NCBI GenBank assembly: GCA_035048485.1
Contig: CM068581.1
Coordinates: 7,577,430-7,641,429, forward strand
Direction: 5' to 3'
From: Pteria penguin
Taxonomy: Eukaryota; Mollusca; Bivalvia; Pterioida; Pteriidae
DNA length: 64,000 nucleotides
Made by a program: the position numbers and the translations under genes. Shown here one piece after another: positions 1-13,400 of the stretch (positions are counted from its first letter, which is position 1; each line of letters opens with the position of its first letter). The notes under the pieces were generated by a model, which saw nothing but the letters and a program-made list of their open reading frames with translations, was not told the DNA's origin and made no database searches.

Positions 1-1245
1 ACACACCATGAGTCATTAGGAACATTTCAGCAATGGCAGACGGCACAGATTACTGATGGACAAAACTAGAGGAGAAGGAACTAATAGTCCTCCCCAGCAA
101 GCTACTACGGGAGTGATTGTTGACAACTTGAGAAAACATGTAGTATTATGTATACGAAAGAACCAAAATTCAGTAGGTGCATGGACAAAGTGGGAGACTA
201 GTCATCTCCAGCTGACATTTAGTCAGTTTACAATGTGCTACAAACACCATGCAATTCAGATGGGGCTTTACAAAGAGTACTTTTCCTAAAATGTGTCAGA
301 GAAGGCAAATTTACAACATGTTCTCTCACCTTGTAGAGCAGCTCTCACACAAGGTAGATACCAATGGTGACACAATCAGGTGTTAAGTAAGACAGCCATT
401 GAACTTAAGACTGGAAGGAAAGCAAACAAAAAGACAGGAGGAACACTGGAATTGTGCAAGTTTGTGAAAGCAGATGAAAAAAACGTAATGGTCTAGTTGG
501 AAAACATCGGAATACTAAATATTGGAGATAACTGGGTGAATGGAGTAGTTCTGGAGAGGAAACTAGACTTATCTTGTTTCATACAAAATGGTAGGACTAG
601 ATGTTCCTCTAAAGGAACTTCAAACACTAGAATATGGTAAAAGTAGAACTGACAGTACCATAGGAGAAGAGATGCAGCAAGAGTAATGAAAGAAAGAGAG
701 CCAAATATGAAGATTTATGCCAAGAACTTTGATAAAGATTTGATCAACATGACTTTACCTTGTTAAGGTACAGTATAGAGGATTCCCTGCTAATTCAGTG
801 TTGCAAAGGTTTGGTGCTTTGGGATGGACATGAGAAGCAAGGAAGAGAGCAATACTGATCAAGCAGAAGAGAGGATGTCATACTGGTAATGAAACAGACA
901 AGATGAGAGGACACTTTCGGACTTCCAGCTCAAAAAGAGAAGGACGACACCATCTCAAGAAGATACTGGGACAATGGAAAAAACCTTTAAAGACGTTTAG
1001 ATCCAGCTGGTGATGCCAGTGTTAGCATATATAAGCATCAAATCTTTATGAGGTAAAATACTTTAAATATGAAATATATGTATAAAATCTGTCTATTTGG
1101 GCCATATTTTGAAAAATCAGAAGCACAGTATTTTTTTTATATTGTGATTTTGGACTTTGATCTCATGACCTACATAAATGGATGACAGACACAGAGGGCA
1201 CTATAATCTTCTCATATCATGGTAAAATTGGAATAGACTACAAGT
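1..1245. other. downstream intron of HERC1, no recognised feature
   Basis: I searched the minus strand for the last HERC1 exon, expected to carry the TCFF-type catalytic-cysteine motif, and found no match. The plus strand at 56-289 has a 77-codon open frame that I do not recognise. The segment is probably intron with old, unidentified repeat sequence. Confidence 0.4.
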
Positions 1246-1305
1246 TTATTGCTTGAATGTAAATAGTTTATATAATTTGCTAACCATAATAGATACTATG
1301 CTTAC

Positions 1306-1477
1306 CCTGTCCGAGTTCATAATTTGAAAGCGTTGAGCTATATCTGATGGATTGGCAGGAAGTCTTGTTCGACCAGACACAAAACGTAAGAATTGGATTC
1401 TTTCATCATTACTGAAGGATTCTAGGACGTGCCAGAACCAGCATATCACTTCACTTCTCTCATCTATACCACGGTAT
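1306..1477 (-). CDS. HERC1: HERC1 exon 29 (HECT C-lobe start)
   Basis: 172 bp. The first base completes an Arg codon split with exon 28, and the exon ends on a whole AGG codon before donor GTAAGC. It encodes [14 protein letters not shown] and then [19 protein letters not shown], the typical HECT block leading into the C-lobe. The acceptor is TTTTTTAAG, an AAG rather than the usual CAG. The next exon should hold the catalytic cysteine. Confidence 0.93.
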
Positions 1478-4400
1478 CTTAAAAAATAAGATGTATTTGT
1501 GAAATATGAATGCCCCCAGTGGCAAGTTTGTCCGTAACTTAATAAAGTCAAAATTTTGGTACTGACGGAAAGGTCTGTTCACAATGAAATCCTATTACTT
1601 GCCACTCAAGATATACACGATGTTAAAGTTTTTGAAATGTAGGTGAAAGGTCATGTAATACACATGTGTAATATGAAAGCCATACCTCTTACAATTCAAA
1701 AGTTATAACCAATGTTTAAGTTTTTTTTTGCCACAGACAGAGAGACAGACAGGTCAAAGACAAGATGCCCCCTAATTTTTTATTCTGGGGCAAAAAAAGA
1801 AAAACTTTATTTATACTAGATTTTCCCTCATGTGAACTATGAGCTGTCATGCTTTCTATTTTCGCTCTCTGTCAGATGATTTCATACTCGAGTAAACTGA
1901 AACCATTACTCATTCAAAAAGACTTGTTTCATTTGATATATTTAAATACAATAAAATATGTATTTGTACTTAATTTGATTTAAATGTCATTAAAATTTAA
2001 CTTTATGTACACACACTTAATATCTTATTGGTCAGTATCAAACACTGCAGCAGGACTTAGCTTGCTTAGAACAAACTTTAAAGCGCTTATTCTGTCTAAT
2101 AACTATGTCATCAAATTCAGTTAAGTGTAGAAGAAAATATAGTAAAAGAACCCGTCTCCCTCCAAATTCATTATCCTCATCTTTTATTGACAATTTTACT
2201 TCTTTCATTACACGGCTTGTGAATTTACCTGACAATTTTTTTAAGAACATCTATAGACATTTCTTCCATTCCACAAACCATTTGCTCTAAATTACGAGTG
2301 GTTAACAATGTCAGAAGAGGGACTGGTATAATCCATGACATTCCTTCACGAATGGCTGCTGCCTGAAAAAATTATCAAGTAAAACTTTCGTATTATACAT
2401 AAAATATTCCAATTGTCAAAACACTGATTTCAATATTGCAAATACATTAGAGATGTGAATAAATTTTAGGCAATTATAACAGAATGGGTAAAGTCAATTT
2501 GATTCCTATTCTTTTTTTAAACTTGTTCTTGATCCATTCATTTCAAAGAAAATACTTCATCTTCATTCAGGCTTACATTATAGTTAAAATATAACTCTTC
2601 AATAATATGTGTCGTATTACAGCTGTAATAAAACTTAACAATAAAATGTATCTCACTATAGCAATAATAATAAAACTCCACGGTAAAATGTATCTTATTA
2701 TAGCTATAATAATAAAACTCCACGGTAAAATGTATCTTATTATAGCTATAATAATAAAACTCAACTGTAAAATGTATCTTATTATAGCTATGATAATAAA
2801 ACTCTACAATAAAATGTATCTTATTATAGCTATGATAATAAAACTCAACTGTAAAATGTATCTTATTATAGCTATAATAATAAAATTTAACAATAAAATG
2901 TATCTTATTATAGCAATAATAATAAAACTCCACGGTAAAATGTATCTTATTATAGCAATAATAATAAAACTCAACAATAAAATGTATCTTATTATAGCTA
3001 TAATAATAAAACTCAACAGTAAAATGCATCATATAATAGCTATAATAAAATTCACCTATAATAAGTATCATATTATAGCTATGATAAAACTCTACACTAA
3101 TATGTATCTCATCATAGGTGTATACAAAACTTCAACAGCAATATGTATCATATTAAAAAAGAATGATAGGAGGATCAGAAAAAGCATGAAGGACAAATTA
3201 TGGTGAATGATGCTTTAAAACTGCCAAATCAGCTTTGTATCATAATATCTGAACATTTATCTATACCTGTCTATCAAACTCATGCAGTCTATACTTAATA
3301 ACAGCATCTACATAGTCTCGTCTATTATGAAAATTTAGCTGAATAGTTCGACCACCGGGAATAACTGGAACAAGACGTCCATCTGAACTGTGTCCTTCAA
3401 AACAATCCACAGGAATATACTGCAAATGAAAATAAATACATGTGTTTCAATAAAAATGGTCTCACAGGCATGATCTATGAATTATGTTCGAAAGACCTAA
3501 CATGTATGTTATATATATAGAATACAATTATTAAAACATACAGTATGTGAATGCTTACAGAGAATGCACAGTGTTAGAAGAGGATGATGGGTTACATGAT
3601 CATAAACATTTACAAAGAATGCACGGGGTTAGAGGAGGATGATGGGTTACATGATCATAAATGGTTACAGAGAATGCACAGTATTAGAAGAGGATGATGG
3701 GTAACATAATCATTAATGGTTACAGAGAATGCACAGGGTCAGATGAGGATGATGGGTTACATGATCATAAATGGTTACAGAGAATGGTTACAAAGAATGC
3801 ACGGGGTTAGAGGAGGATGATGGGTTACATGATCATAAATGGTTACAGAGAATGCACAGTATTAGAAGAGGATGATGGGTTACATAATCATTAATGGTTA
3901 CAGAGAATGCACAGGATCAGAAGAGGATGATGGGTTACATGATCATAAATGGTTACAGAGAATGCATAGGGTTAGAAGAGGATGATGGGTTACATGAATA
4001 TAAGTGGTTACAGAGAATGCAAAGTGTTAGAAGAGGATGATAAGTTCCATGAACATAAAAGGTTACAGAGAATGCAGAGTGTTCAAAGAAGATGATGGGT
4101 TACATGATCATATTAGTTACAGAGAATGTACAGTATTAGAAGAGGATGATGGGTTACATGATCATCAATGATTACAGAGAATGCACAGGGTTAGAAGAGG
4201 ATGATGGGTTACATAATCATTAATGGTTATAGAGAATGCATAGGGTCAGAAGAGGATGATGGGTTACATGATCATAAATGGTTACAGAGAATGCACAGGG
4301 TTAGAAAAGGATGATGGGTATCATGATTATAAGTGGTTACTGAGAATACACCGTGTAAGAAAATGATTATGGGTTACATAATCTTAAATGGTTCCAGAGA

Positions 4401-7400
4401 ATGCAAACTGTTAGAAGAGGACGATGGGTTACATAATCATAAATGGTTACTGAGAATGCACAGTGTTAGAAGAAGATGACGGGCTACATAATCATAATGA
4501 GCGGAAGTAGATAGTTAGGGTGGGAATACCTTAAAGATATACAACTGACCTCATGAAAATTGGTTTCATTCACTCCACTCTTATGGATATCCATCACGCC
4601 TCTTAAACTCTGAATATAAATATGATCAGTCTGAAAAAGAACATTCAAATGACAAGATTAGGTTTCTTTTAAATACTTTATACATATGTATAACCAGGGG
4701 TGGATCCAGTTTTGGATTTGAGGGGAGAGGGAGGCACGAAAAATTGTTGAAAGTGACATAAAACACCAATCAACCAAGCAACCACAATATAAATGGATAA
4801 TGCATAAATGATCACTTGTTCTCAATTAGCTATGGTGCTGAGGAGTCGATTGTTTGTTTGTTTCTTGTTTTATGTCACACTAAGATAATCTAGGCTCTGT
4901 GGTGATAGAATCTGACTAATGTAATGCAAACAAATTTAGGACTTTGCAAGGGACTTTACCAAAGCAGTGAGAGAGATCATGAATATGATATGTGCAATTG
5001 TCAACCGTGACTTGAGAACTTGTTTTTTTCACTTAGGACTTCTCAACCATGAGCCATGTATTCTACTGACAGAGCTATTATGTCTCATCTAAGTACAGGA
5101 AATAATGAGAATTTTGTAAATGTTGGTAATTATAAGAATTCGATGAAAATTTTTGTTATTTCACTGAAGTGAAAAATAATATGTTAAATATGTAAAATTG
5201 CTATGTAAGGAGTAGTAAAGATCAACATTTAATTCTTAAAAACGCAAGTGCATATTATGATTCAATACTTTCTTAAAAAAAAACAAGAGGCCCAAATGGG
5301 CCTATATTGCTCACCTGAGCACAAATTGCTTATTTACAATAAAATGACATTTCAGTAGAAAATTTTGCTTTTTTTCTACAAGACTTTCTATAAGGTTTGG
5401 TGATATTTTGTGCAGTCGTTTTGAAGTAACCAAAATGTGTCAAACAATCAGAGCCAATGGCGGCCATCTTGGATTACGGATGGGCACGAAAAACACAACT
5501 TTGTAGAGGACCTCAAGTAGTTACTTCCTATGAGGTTCGGTGAAATTCTGTGCAGCGGTTCTCGAGAAGAAGTCCAAAATGTGTCAACCAATCAGAGCCA
5601 ATGGCAGCCATCTTGGATTACGGATGGGCACGAAAAACACAACTTTGTAGAGGACCTCAAGTAGTTACTTCCTATGAGGTTCGGTGAAATTCTGTGCAGC
5701 GGTTCTCGAGAAGAAGTCCAAAATGTGTCAACCAATCAGAGCCAATGGCAGCCATCTTTGATTACGGATGGGCACGAAAAAACAAAAACTTGGTAGAGGA
5801 CCTTGAGTACTTACTTCCTATGAAGTTTGATGAAATTCTGTACAGCAGTTCTGGAGAAGAAGTCGAAAATGTAGAAAAGCTAACGACGCACGATGGACGC
5901 CAGACAACGGATGACAGACGGTGATTGTTCACAACAGCTCACTTGAGCCCTCGGCTCGGGTGAGCTAAAAAAGAAAGAGGTGCTTGTGAAACACTGCTGC
6001 CCCTGGATAACAGAAAATGGATAAGTTGTTTCAAAAGTATGTCAAAGGTCACTATCAAGGCCACTGAGTAAGAAATTTTGGTTTGAACTGAAAAGGTAAT
6101 TGTTTCAACAAGAGTATCAGTAAACCTGATGGATGCTCCCCAAACGGCACCTATAATGCAGGAAATTGATGACTCAATTCATACACAAAAAATCAGTAAA
6201 ACCAACAAGAGGCCCAAATGGGCCTATATCGCTCACCTGAGCACAAATTGCTTATTTACAATAAAATGACAGCTCATTTCAGAGAAAAATTTTGCTTTTT
6301 TTTTTATAAGACTTTCTATAAGGTTTGGTGATATTTCGTGCAGTCGTTTTAAAGTATCCAAACTGTGTCAACCAATCAGAGCCAATGGTGCCATCTTGGA
6401 TTACGGATCGGCAAGAAAAACACAACTTTGTAGAGGACCTCGAGTAGTTACTTCCAATAAGGTTCTGTGAAATTCTGTGCAGCGCTTCTCGAGAAGAAGT
6501 CCAAAATGCGTTAACCAAACAGAGCCAATGGCGGCCATCTTGGATTACGGATCGGCACGAAAAAGACACAAACTTTGTAGAGGACCTCAAGTACTTACTT
6601 CCTATGAGGTTTGGTGAAATTCTGTGCAGCGCTTCTGGAGAAGAAGTCGAAAATGTGTCAACCAATCAGAGCCAATAGCCATCTTGGATTATAGTAAGGC
6701 ACGAAAAACACAAACTTGGTAGAGGACCTTGAGTACTTACTGCCTATGAAGTTTGGTGAAATTCTGTGCAGCCGTTCCGGAGAAGAAGTCCAAAATGTGT
6801 CAACTAATCAGAGCCAATGGCAACCACCTTGGATTAAGGTAAGGCACGAAAAACACAAACTTGGTAGATGACCTTGAGTACTTACTGCCTATGAAGTTTG
6901 GTGAAATTCTGTGCAATGCTTCTGGAGAAAAAGTTGAAAATGCGTCAACCAATCAGAGCCAATGGCGGCCAGCTTGGATTACGGATGGGCACGAAAAACA
7001 CAAACTTGATAGAGGACCTTGAGTACTTACTTCCTATGAGGTTTGGTGGGATTCTGTGCAGCTGTTCTGGAGAAGAAGTCGAAAACGTGTCAACCAATCA
7101 GAGCCAATAGCGACCATCTTGGATTACGGATCGGCATGAAAAACACAAACTTGGTAGAGGACCTTGAGTACTTACTTCCTATGAGGTTTGGTGAAATTCT
7201 GTGCAGCGGTTCTGGAGAAGAAGTCGAAAATGTGTCAACCAATCAGAGCCAATGGCCATCTTGGATTATAGTAAGGCACGAAAAACACACACTTGGTAGA
7301 GGACCTTGAGTACTTACTTCCTATGAGGTTTGGTGGAATTCTGTGCAATGCTTCTGGAGAAAAAGTTGAAAATGCGTCAACCAATCAGAGCCAATGGCGG

Positions 7401-10400
7401 CCAGCTTGGATTACGGATCGGCATGAAGAACACAAACTTGATAGAGGACCTTGAGTACTTACTGCCTATGAAGTTTGGTGAAATTCTGTGCAATGCTTCT
7501 AGAGAAAAAGTTGAAGATGCATCAACCAATCAGAGCCAATGGCGGCCAGCTTGGATTACGGATGGGCACGAAAAACACAAACTTGATAGAGGACCTTGAG
7601 TACTTACTTCCTATGAGGTTTGGTGAAATTCTGTGCAGCGGTTCTGGAGAAGAAGTCGAAAATGTGTCAACCAATCAGAGCCAATGGCCATCTTGGATTA
7701 CGGATCGGCACGAAAAACACAAACTTGGCAGAGGACCTTGAGTACTTACTTCCTATGAGGTTTGGTGAAATCCTGTGCAGTGGTTCTGGAGAAGAAGTCG
7801 AAAATGTAGAAAAGGTAACGACGGATGGCGATTGATCACAATAGCTCACTTGAGCCTTTGGCTCAGGTGAGCTAAAAAACACAACAATAATGAAGGAAAT
7901 GAATGACTCAATACATAGGAAATCATTGTATTAATTGATGACGGTTTCAAATCTCAATATATCTTATGGATATCCAATTGAGTCAACTGTAGAACAACAA
8001 GTGATCACAGTATCAAAAACTAAAATGAGTAAGTTTGACCTTGATTAGTTAAGAAAATGGACATAAACATTTTTATCACGACCTTGAACTTTCAGAAATG
8101 ACCACTAGTGACATTTGTCCAAAAGCCCTTAACCTAAATAAAATTTAGGTGAAGTATGATCAAATTCTGATGAAAAGTGTAGGAGATATATGAACTCGGA
8201 CCTGTGGGCAACAAAAAATCGTCTACATAGTCGCCCACATGGCGAGTTACAAATTCCGGACAGTTTTCCTTTAGGGTTTAGTACGGTCTGAATCAAATGG
8301 TTAAAATCTGAGAAACAGGTGAATGTTTTTTGGTACTAATATTCTTCAGTGTTTGATCTTTTCTTTTTTTTTTGGTTTCCATTTTCTTTTACATCAATAT
8401 TTTTTACTTTCACTTTAATTTTAGAGTTCACATTCACAAAATTATTTTGCTATTTTCGAACCCTGCGCTTTGTGTATAAATGTGGCGCTACATAATTGGC
8501 GTTTAAATGATACTGGATAGTTATGGAAAGAGACCAGCAATTCAGAGAATGAGAAAAATAATCAGACTAAAAGTGAGTCAGCTAGTGAGGCAGAAAATGA
8601 AACTGAGTATGTAAGACATACATGTAGTCAAAATGATAGCGATATTGAAGAAGTAAACTGGGTGAATCAGAGAGCAAAGTGTTTGGAAGATTGCTAAAAA
8701 CATATATTGAAGGAATTTGAAATTAAATGAAAAGAATAATAAATAAATGAAATAAATTCTTGGTTGGTTAATTTTTTTTTTATGATTATTATTATTTTTG
8801 TGTGTGCCCCTAAAATTTCATGTGGGCCCCTGAATTTTGTAAGTTAGGGACCAACATGGCTCCTGGGGTATTTCAACGAATTTTACTCCCTGTGATTGGT
8901 ATTCTTATAATGTACATATGTATAAATATTTGAAGAGCAGACTTTAAACCAAATTGGTCAAAAAATGAGCCAACGAATCAATCTTAAGACAGAGCTATGC
9001 ATAAGAAACATACATATGATGTAATAACATGGTCCAAACTGGCCTACCGGTATATTGCTCCCCTGAGCACATGAGAAATTCAGAAAATATCAGAATGCTC
9101 TTTAATGAAAATAATATTATCCTTTTTTAGAAATTTTATTTCAAACTTGTAATCAAAACATAATATCTTAATAAAACACTCCCACATTATGTTCATCAAA
9201 GAAAACACCTGGGGCCAACGCCATCCTGCTCTGGATCCACTCCTTGATGAATGTGGCCAACCCCCCCCCCTCTTAGAACTATCCTAACGGGACAAATACC
9301 CCATGCGGGAACAAAATGCAAAGTAAGGCAAAGACCAAGGTAAAGGTCACAAGGTCAAAAATTTTGGTTCTGACAGACAGGTCTTGCCACAAGGAATACA
9401 CATGTAGTATGAAGTCCCAAACTCTTTTGTTTCAAAATTTATGGGTAAGGATAATGTTTTTCAAAAGAAGCTCAAATGTCAAGGTCAAGGTCACAGTGTC
9501 AAAAATTTTGGTACTGATAGACAGGTCTTGCTATATGGAATACAGATGTGTAGTAGGAGGGCCCAATCTCTCTTGGTTCAAGTTATGGCTTCAGTAAAAA
9601 ATTTTCAAAAGTAGGTCAAACGTCAATGTCACAAGGTCAAATATTTTGATACCAACAGACAGGTCTTGCCACAAGGAATACACATGTGTAGTATGAAGTT
9701 CCTAATTCTTTTGTTTCAAAAGTTTAGGCTAAGGTTAAAGTTTTTCAAATTTAGGTCAAACGTCAAGGTCACGGGATCAAACATTTTGGTACCAACAGAA
9801 AGGTCTTCCCACAAGGAATACACAAGTATAGTAAGAAGACCTCATTTCATTTGGTTAAAAAATATGGCCAAGGTTAAAGTTTTTCAAAAGTAGGTCACAC
9901 GTCAAGGTGTCAAAAAGTTTAGAACTGACAGAAAGGTCTTGCCTTGTTGTATTTATATTATTTATGTTGTATTTAAGCAGAGACACAGACTACTTTCAAA
10001 CTTTTCAAACTTCTTTGAAAGTAGTTAGTCTATGTCTCTAATTTAGGTTAAAGATAATTTTAAGATGCTCATTGCATGTTGCCTTTTTAAAGTCTTTGTA
10101 TACTTTTGTCTATTGAACCTTATTGGAACTTAAAGTCAAGGTCACAAGGTAAAATTTTGGTACTCAATAAAAGGTCTTGAGACATGTGAATTATTAAAAC
10201 CCTGGTCTCTACTAGTTCTAAAGTTATGATCCAGGTTAAAGTTTTTGTCTATGGATGATGATGACAACAAAAAGGACGCCGGGAGAATGACAATAGCTCT
10301 CTGGACATTTGTCCCCAGCGAGCTAATAAATGATATGGGGTGACCTTTGTCCAAATGTTCACAATGTAAATAATACTTGTGTATTCTTTGGTATTTCAAG

Positions 10401-13400
10401 TCCAAATTTATGAGTGACCTTGACCTATTCAAAAAAGACCTTGAGTTGTCTCTGTCCAAATGCCCACATTCCAAATAACAATTGTGTGAAGTATGATCAA
10501 ATTCTGATGAAATTACTAAAATATAAGCATTCAAATAATAATGATTTCTGAATCCTGGTTTACAAATATCTGCACTGTGTTACTCTGACAAGAGGGACAG
10601 AGTCATACCTCCTCTAGGTCTTCTAATGCCAGGGGAATTCCCACCAATAACTTCCACACTAAAGGAGCTAGATGTAGATCCAAAGGTTTCTTTGTTCTTA
10701 TGGCTACTCCAAACAGGATTCCCAAAAATTTAAACATGGAGAGATCTTCTTCTGATGTCAGTGATGGATTTAAAAGGAACCTATCAAAAATAATGAATAA
10801 ATTGATGTTAATGAAAATTCTAAAGAGTGACATACTTCTTAATGCAAACATAAAGTCAAAGTTTCAAAATGAAGTTTCAAAGTCACTTGGACCAAAGGCT
10901 GAGATTTACCCAAATATTGAAACTAAATGTCAGGTCATTTAACACTTACAAAATCAGTGGGAAATCTGTATTTCTAGTATTAAAATTGCAAAAAATAAAA
11001 AAAACCCGAACTACAAAGGTGTGATGCATAATATTGCAAACTTGGTACTTTTTGCAGAACATTTAATGATGAAAAACATGTTAAATATGTATCAGTTTAC
11101 AGATACTTGTAGACTGTTGATTGAGAACCTTAACTGAACAATTACGTATGTGGATCTATGTATCCCTATTCCTGTAAACATGTGAAAATTTCAAATTCAA
11201 ACTGATTTTTCGTAAATTTACTCTGAAGTTAATTGTTAATTGTACAAAAGCACATAAGTACGTGCTACTGATTAAATTAATTATTGAGAGATCAATATCT
11301 ATTCATCTGCATGTTGTAGCTTTTTTTGTAATCAGCGGTTTTTGTCTCTCACATGTAACCAATCATAATAACTAATTTGCTTGTACAAACAGTATTTTGA
11401 GTGAACAAGTGTGATTTATGCAAAAAATAGAAGATTGGACCTTTAATCACTTTTCATATTATCAATTTTTCAATTTAACAAAATTCCAATTATCTCAACT
11501 AAATATATCTAATCTATTAAGGAAAAAATTAGGACATAAAGTAAAATATCTGGAATTTTGAATTACCACTTTGATTAAATTTCAATTTTATTCTATCTTT
11601 TATTTTGTTCCACTATACATTCTACCTTTTTTTCATGTAAATAATCGTAATATACCATAAAACATGGGAGCAGGCTTAACAACAGACATATTGACACATG
11701 CAACAGGACTACTCTACTGAACATACGAGGGATGTTCCGAAATTATTGTTACTTTGGCGATTTCTTTTTGATAGAAGTAATTGTGATCATTTTACTTTGC
11801 CCTGTCCTTCGAAGTACTCCCCCTCTGCATTTATGCATCGTTTCAACTGATCAATCCACTTTTGGAAACAGTTTTCATACTCTTGAATTGGTATACTCAT
11901 AAGATACTGGTGAATGGCAGAGCCAAGGGCATTTCTTGATTTATATTTTTTTCCAGATAGGTGAAATTTTAGTTTGGGGAACAAGAAAAAGTCACAGGGG
12001 GCCAAGTCTGGTGAAAATGCAGGGTGGGGGAGGACAGTGACCTTTTCTGCTTTCAAAAACTCCGTTACAATACGTGCCTTGTGTGCTGGCGCATTGTCAT
12101 GCAAGAGCCTGAGGTACTTCAAACCTGTATGTGGGCGGCGGCGTTTGTAGACTTTCTTCAGTTTTCGAAGTACAACGTCTCTATAATACTTTGCTGTGAC
12201 AGTTTTGCCTTTCGGAACAGGGATTTACAGGATTGGACCCTTGTTATCAAAGAATATGACATACAAAACCTTCCTCACGGTGCGTATTCTTTTAGCAATG
12301 CTAGGGCGCCTGGCGTTTTTGTTTGCCCAGATTTGATTACAGCATTTTCTTTTGGGCTCGAAAAAATACACCCATGTTTCATCACATGTGACCAAATTAT
12401 CAAAAGCCTTTTTGCTGTATTTTGGGTATTTCTTCAATAAGGATTTGGCCTTGTCAACCCGGGACCTCTTTTGGTCGTCAGTTAGTAAATGGGGTATCCA
12501 TCTGGCATTGATCTTGCCCAGCTTAAGATGTTTCTTTAAAATACAGTGAATACGTGCTAAAGACAAGCCTGTCATTTTAGCTAACTGCCTGACAGTGTAC
12601 CTTGCATCTTTTTCAAGGATTTACCGAATTTGTTCAATGTTATGCTTTGTTGTTGTTGTTGCAGGGCGACCTGTGTGAGCAGCATCTTTCAGCTGCTGAT
12701 GTCCCGACTTAAATCGAGCAACCCACCTACAAATAGTCATATATGACATTTGACCCTTCCCATAAATATCACACACCTCACGATGAATATCTAGCGCCTT
12801 TAAGCCAAGTAGAGACCTACCTTTAATATAGGCCCTAATTTCAATTACGTTTTCAGCTCTCTTGCCAACCATATTTATATAGAGTGTAACGAGTACGCTA
12901 CAAAACAATGTACACAGCACCAAGGTCAGTGTAATTGTGAGCGAGAAATTTACCTATACCACGCTTCAGATATCACGCTATCGCCATGAGGTAGTTTTAA
13001 GCTCATTTAGAACTATTTCCACGAGATACTGCGCAAGTAACAATAATTTCGGAACACCCCTCGTACATGTGCTCTTTCTGTTAACATGCACACTTGATCA
13101 AGTTCCATTTTCACATGCCCAGATTAGTGGTGCAGATGAAGAAAATATGATAAATCAAAATGACATGTAATGTTAAAATGACAACACTAATTAAGGGCTT
13201 CAAACAGCTAAAAGAAAAAGAGATTTATTATAACCAATGAAATTATGAAGTAGACATGCGATAAAGTACTCAATTCTTTCAATATATGCCATCAAGAAAA
13301 TGGCATTTGTTTTATGTTTCGTTGACATTATTTTTTAAAATCAATTACTTCATTTTTGAAGCAATTTATTATTATTCTCATTATCATAAAATAAAGACAT

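Noticed and set aside
56..289. 77-codon plus-strand frame as a gene
   Set aside because: No recognisable motif, no splice partner, and it sits in the expected last intron of HERC1 on the opposite strand.
2538..3206. Frames of 177 and 199 codons on both strands
   Set aside because: Produced by a 42-bp minisatellite whose length is a multiple of three; the translation is a repeated AT-rich 14-residue word.
12024..12440. 138-codon plus-strand frame
   Set aside because: It is the antisense shadow of the mariner transposase, which has clear motifs on the minus strand.
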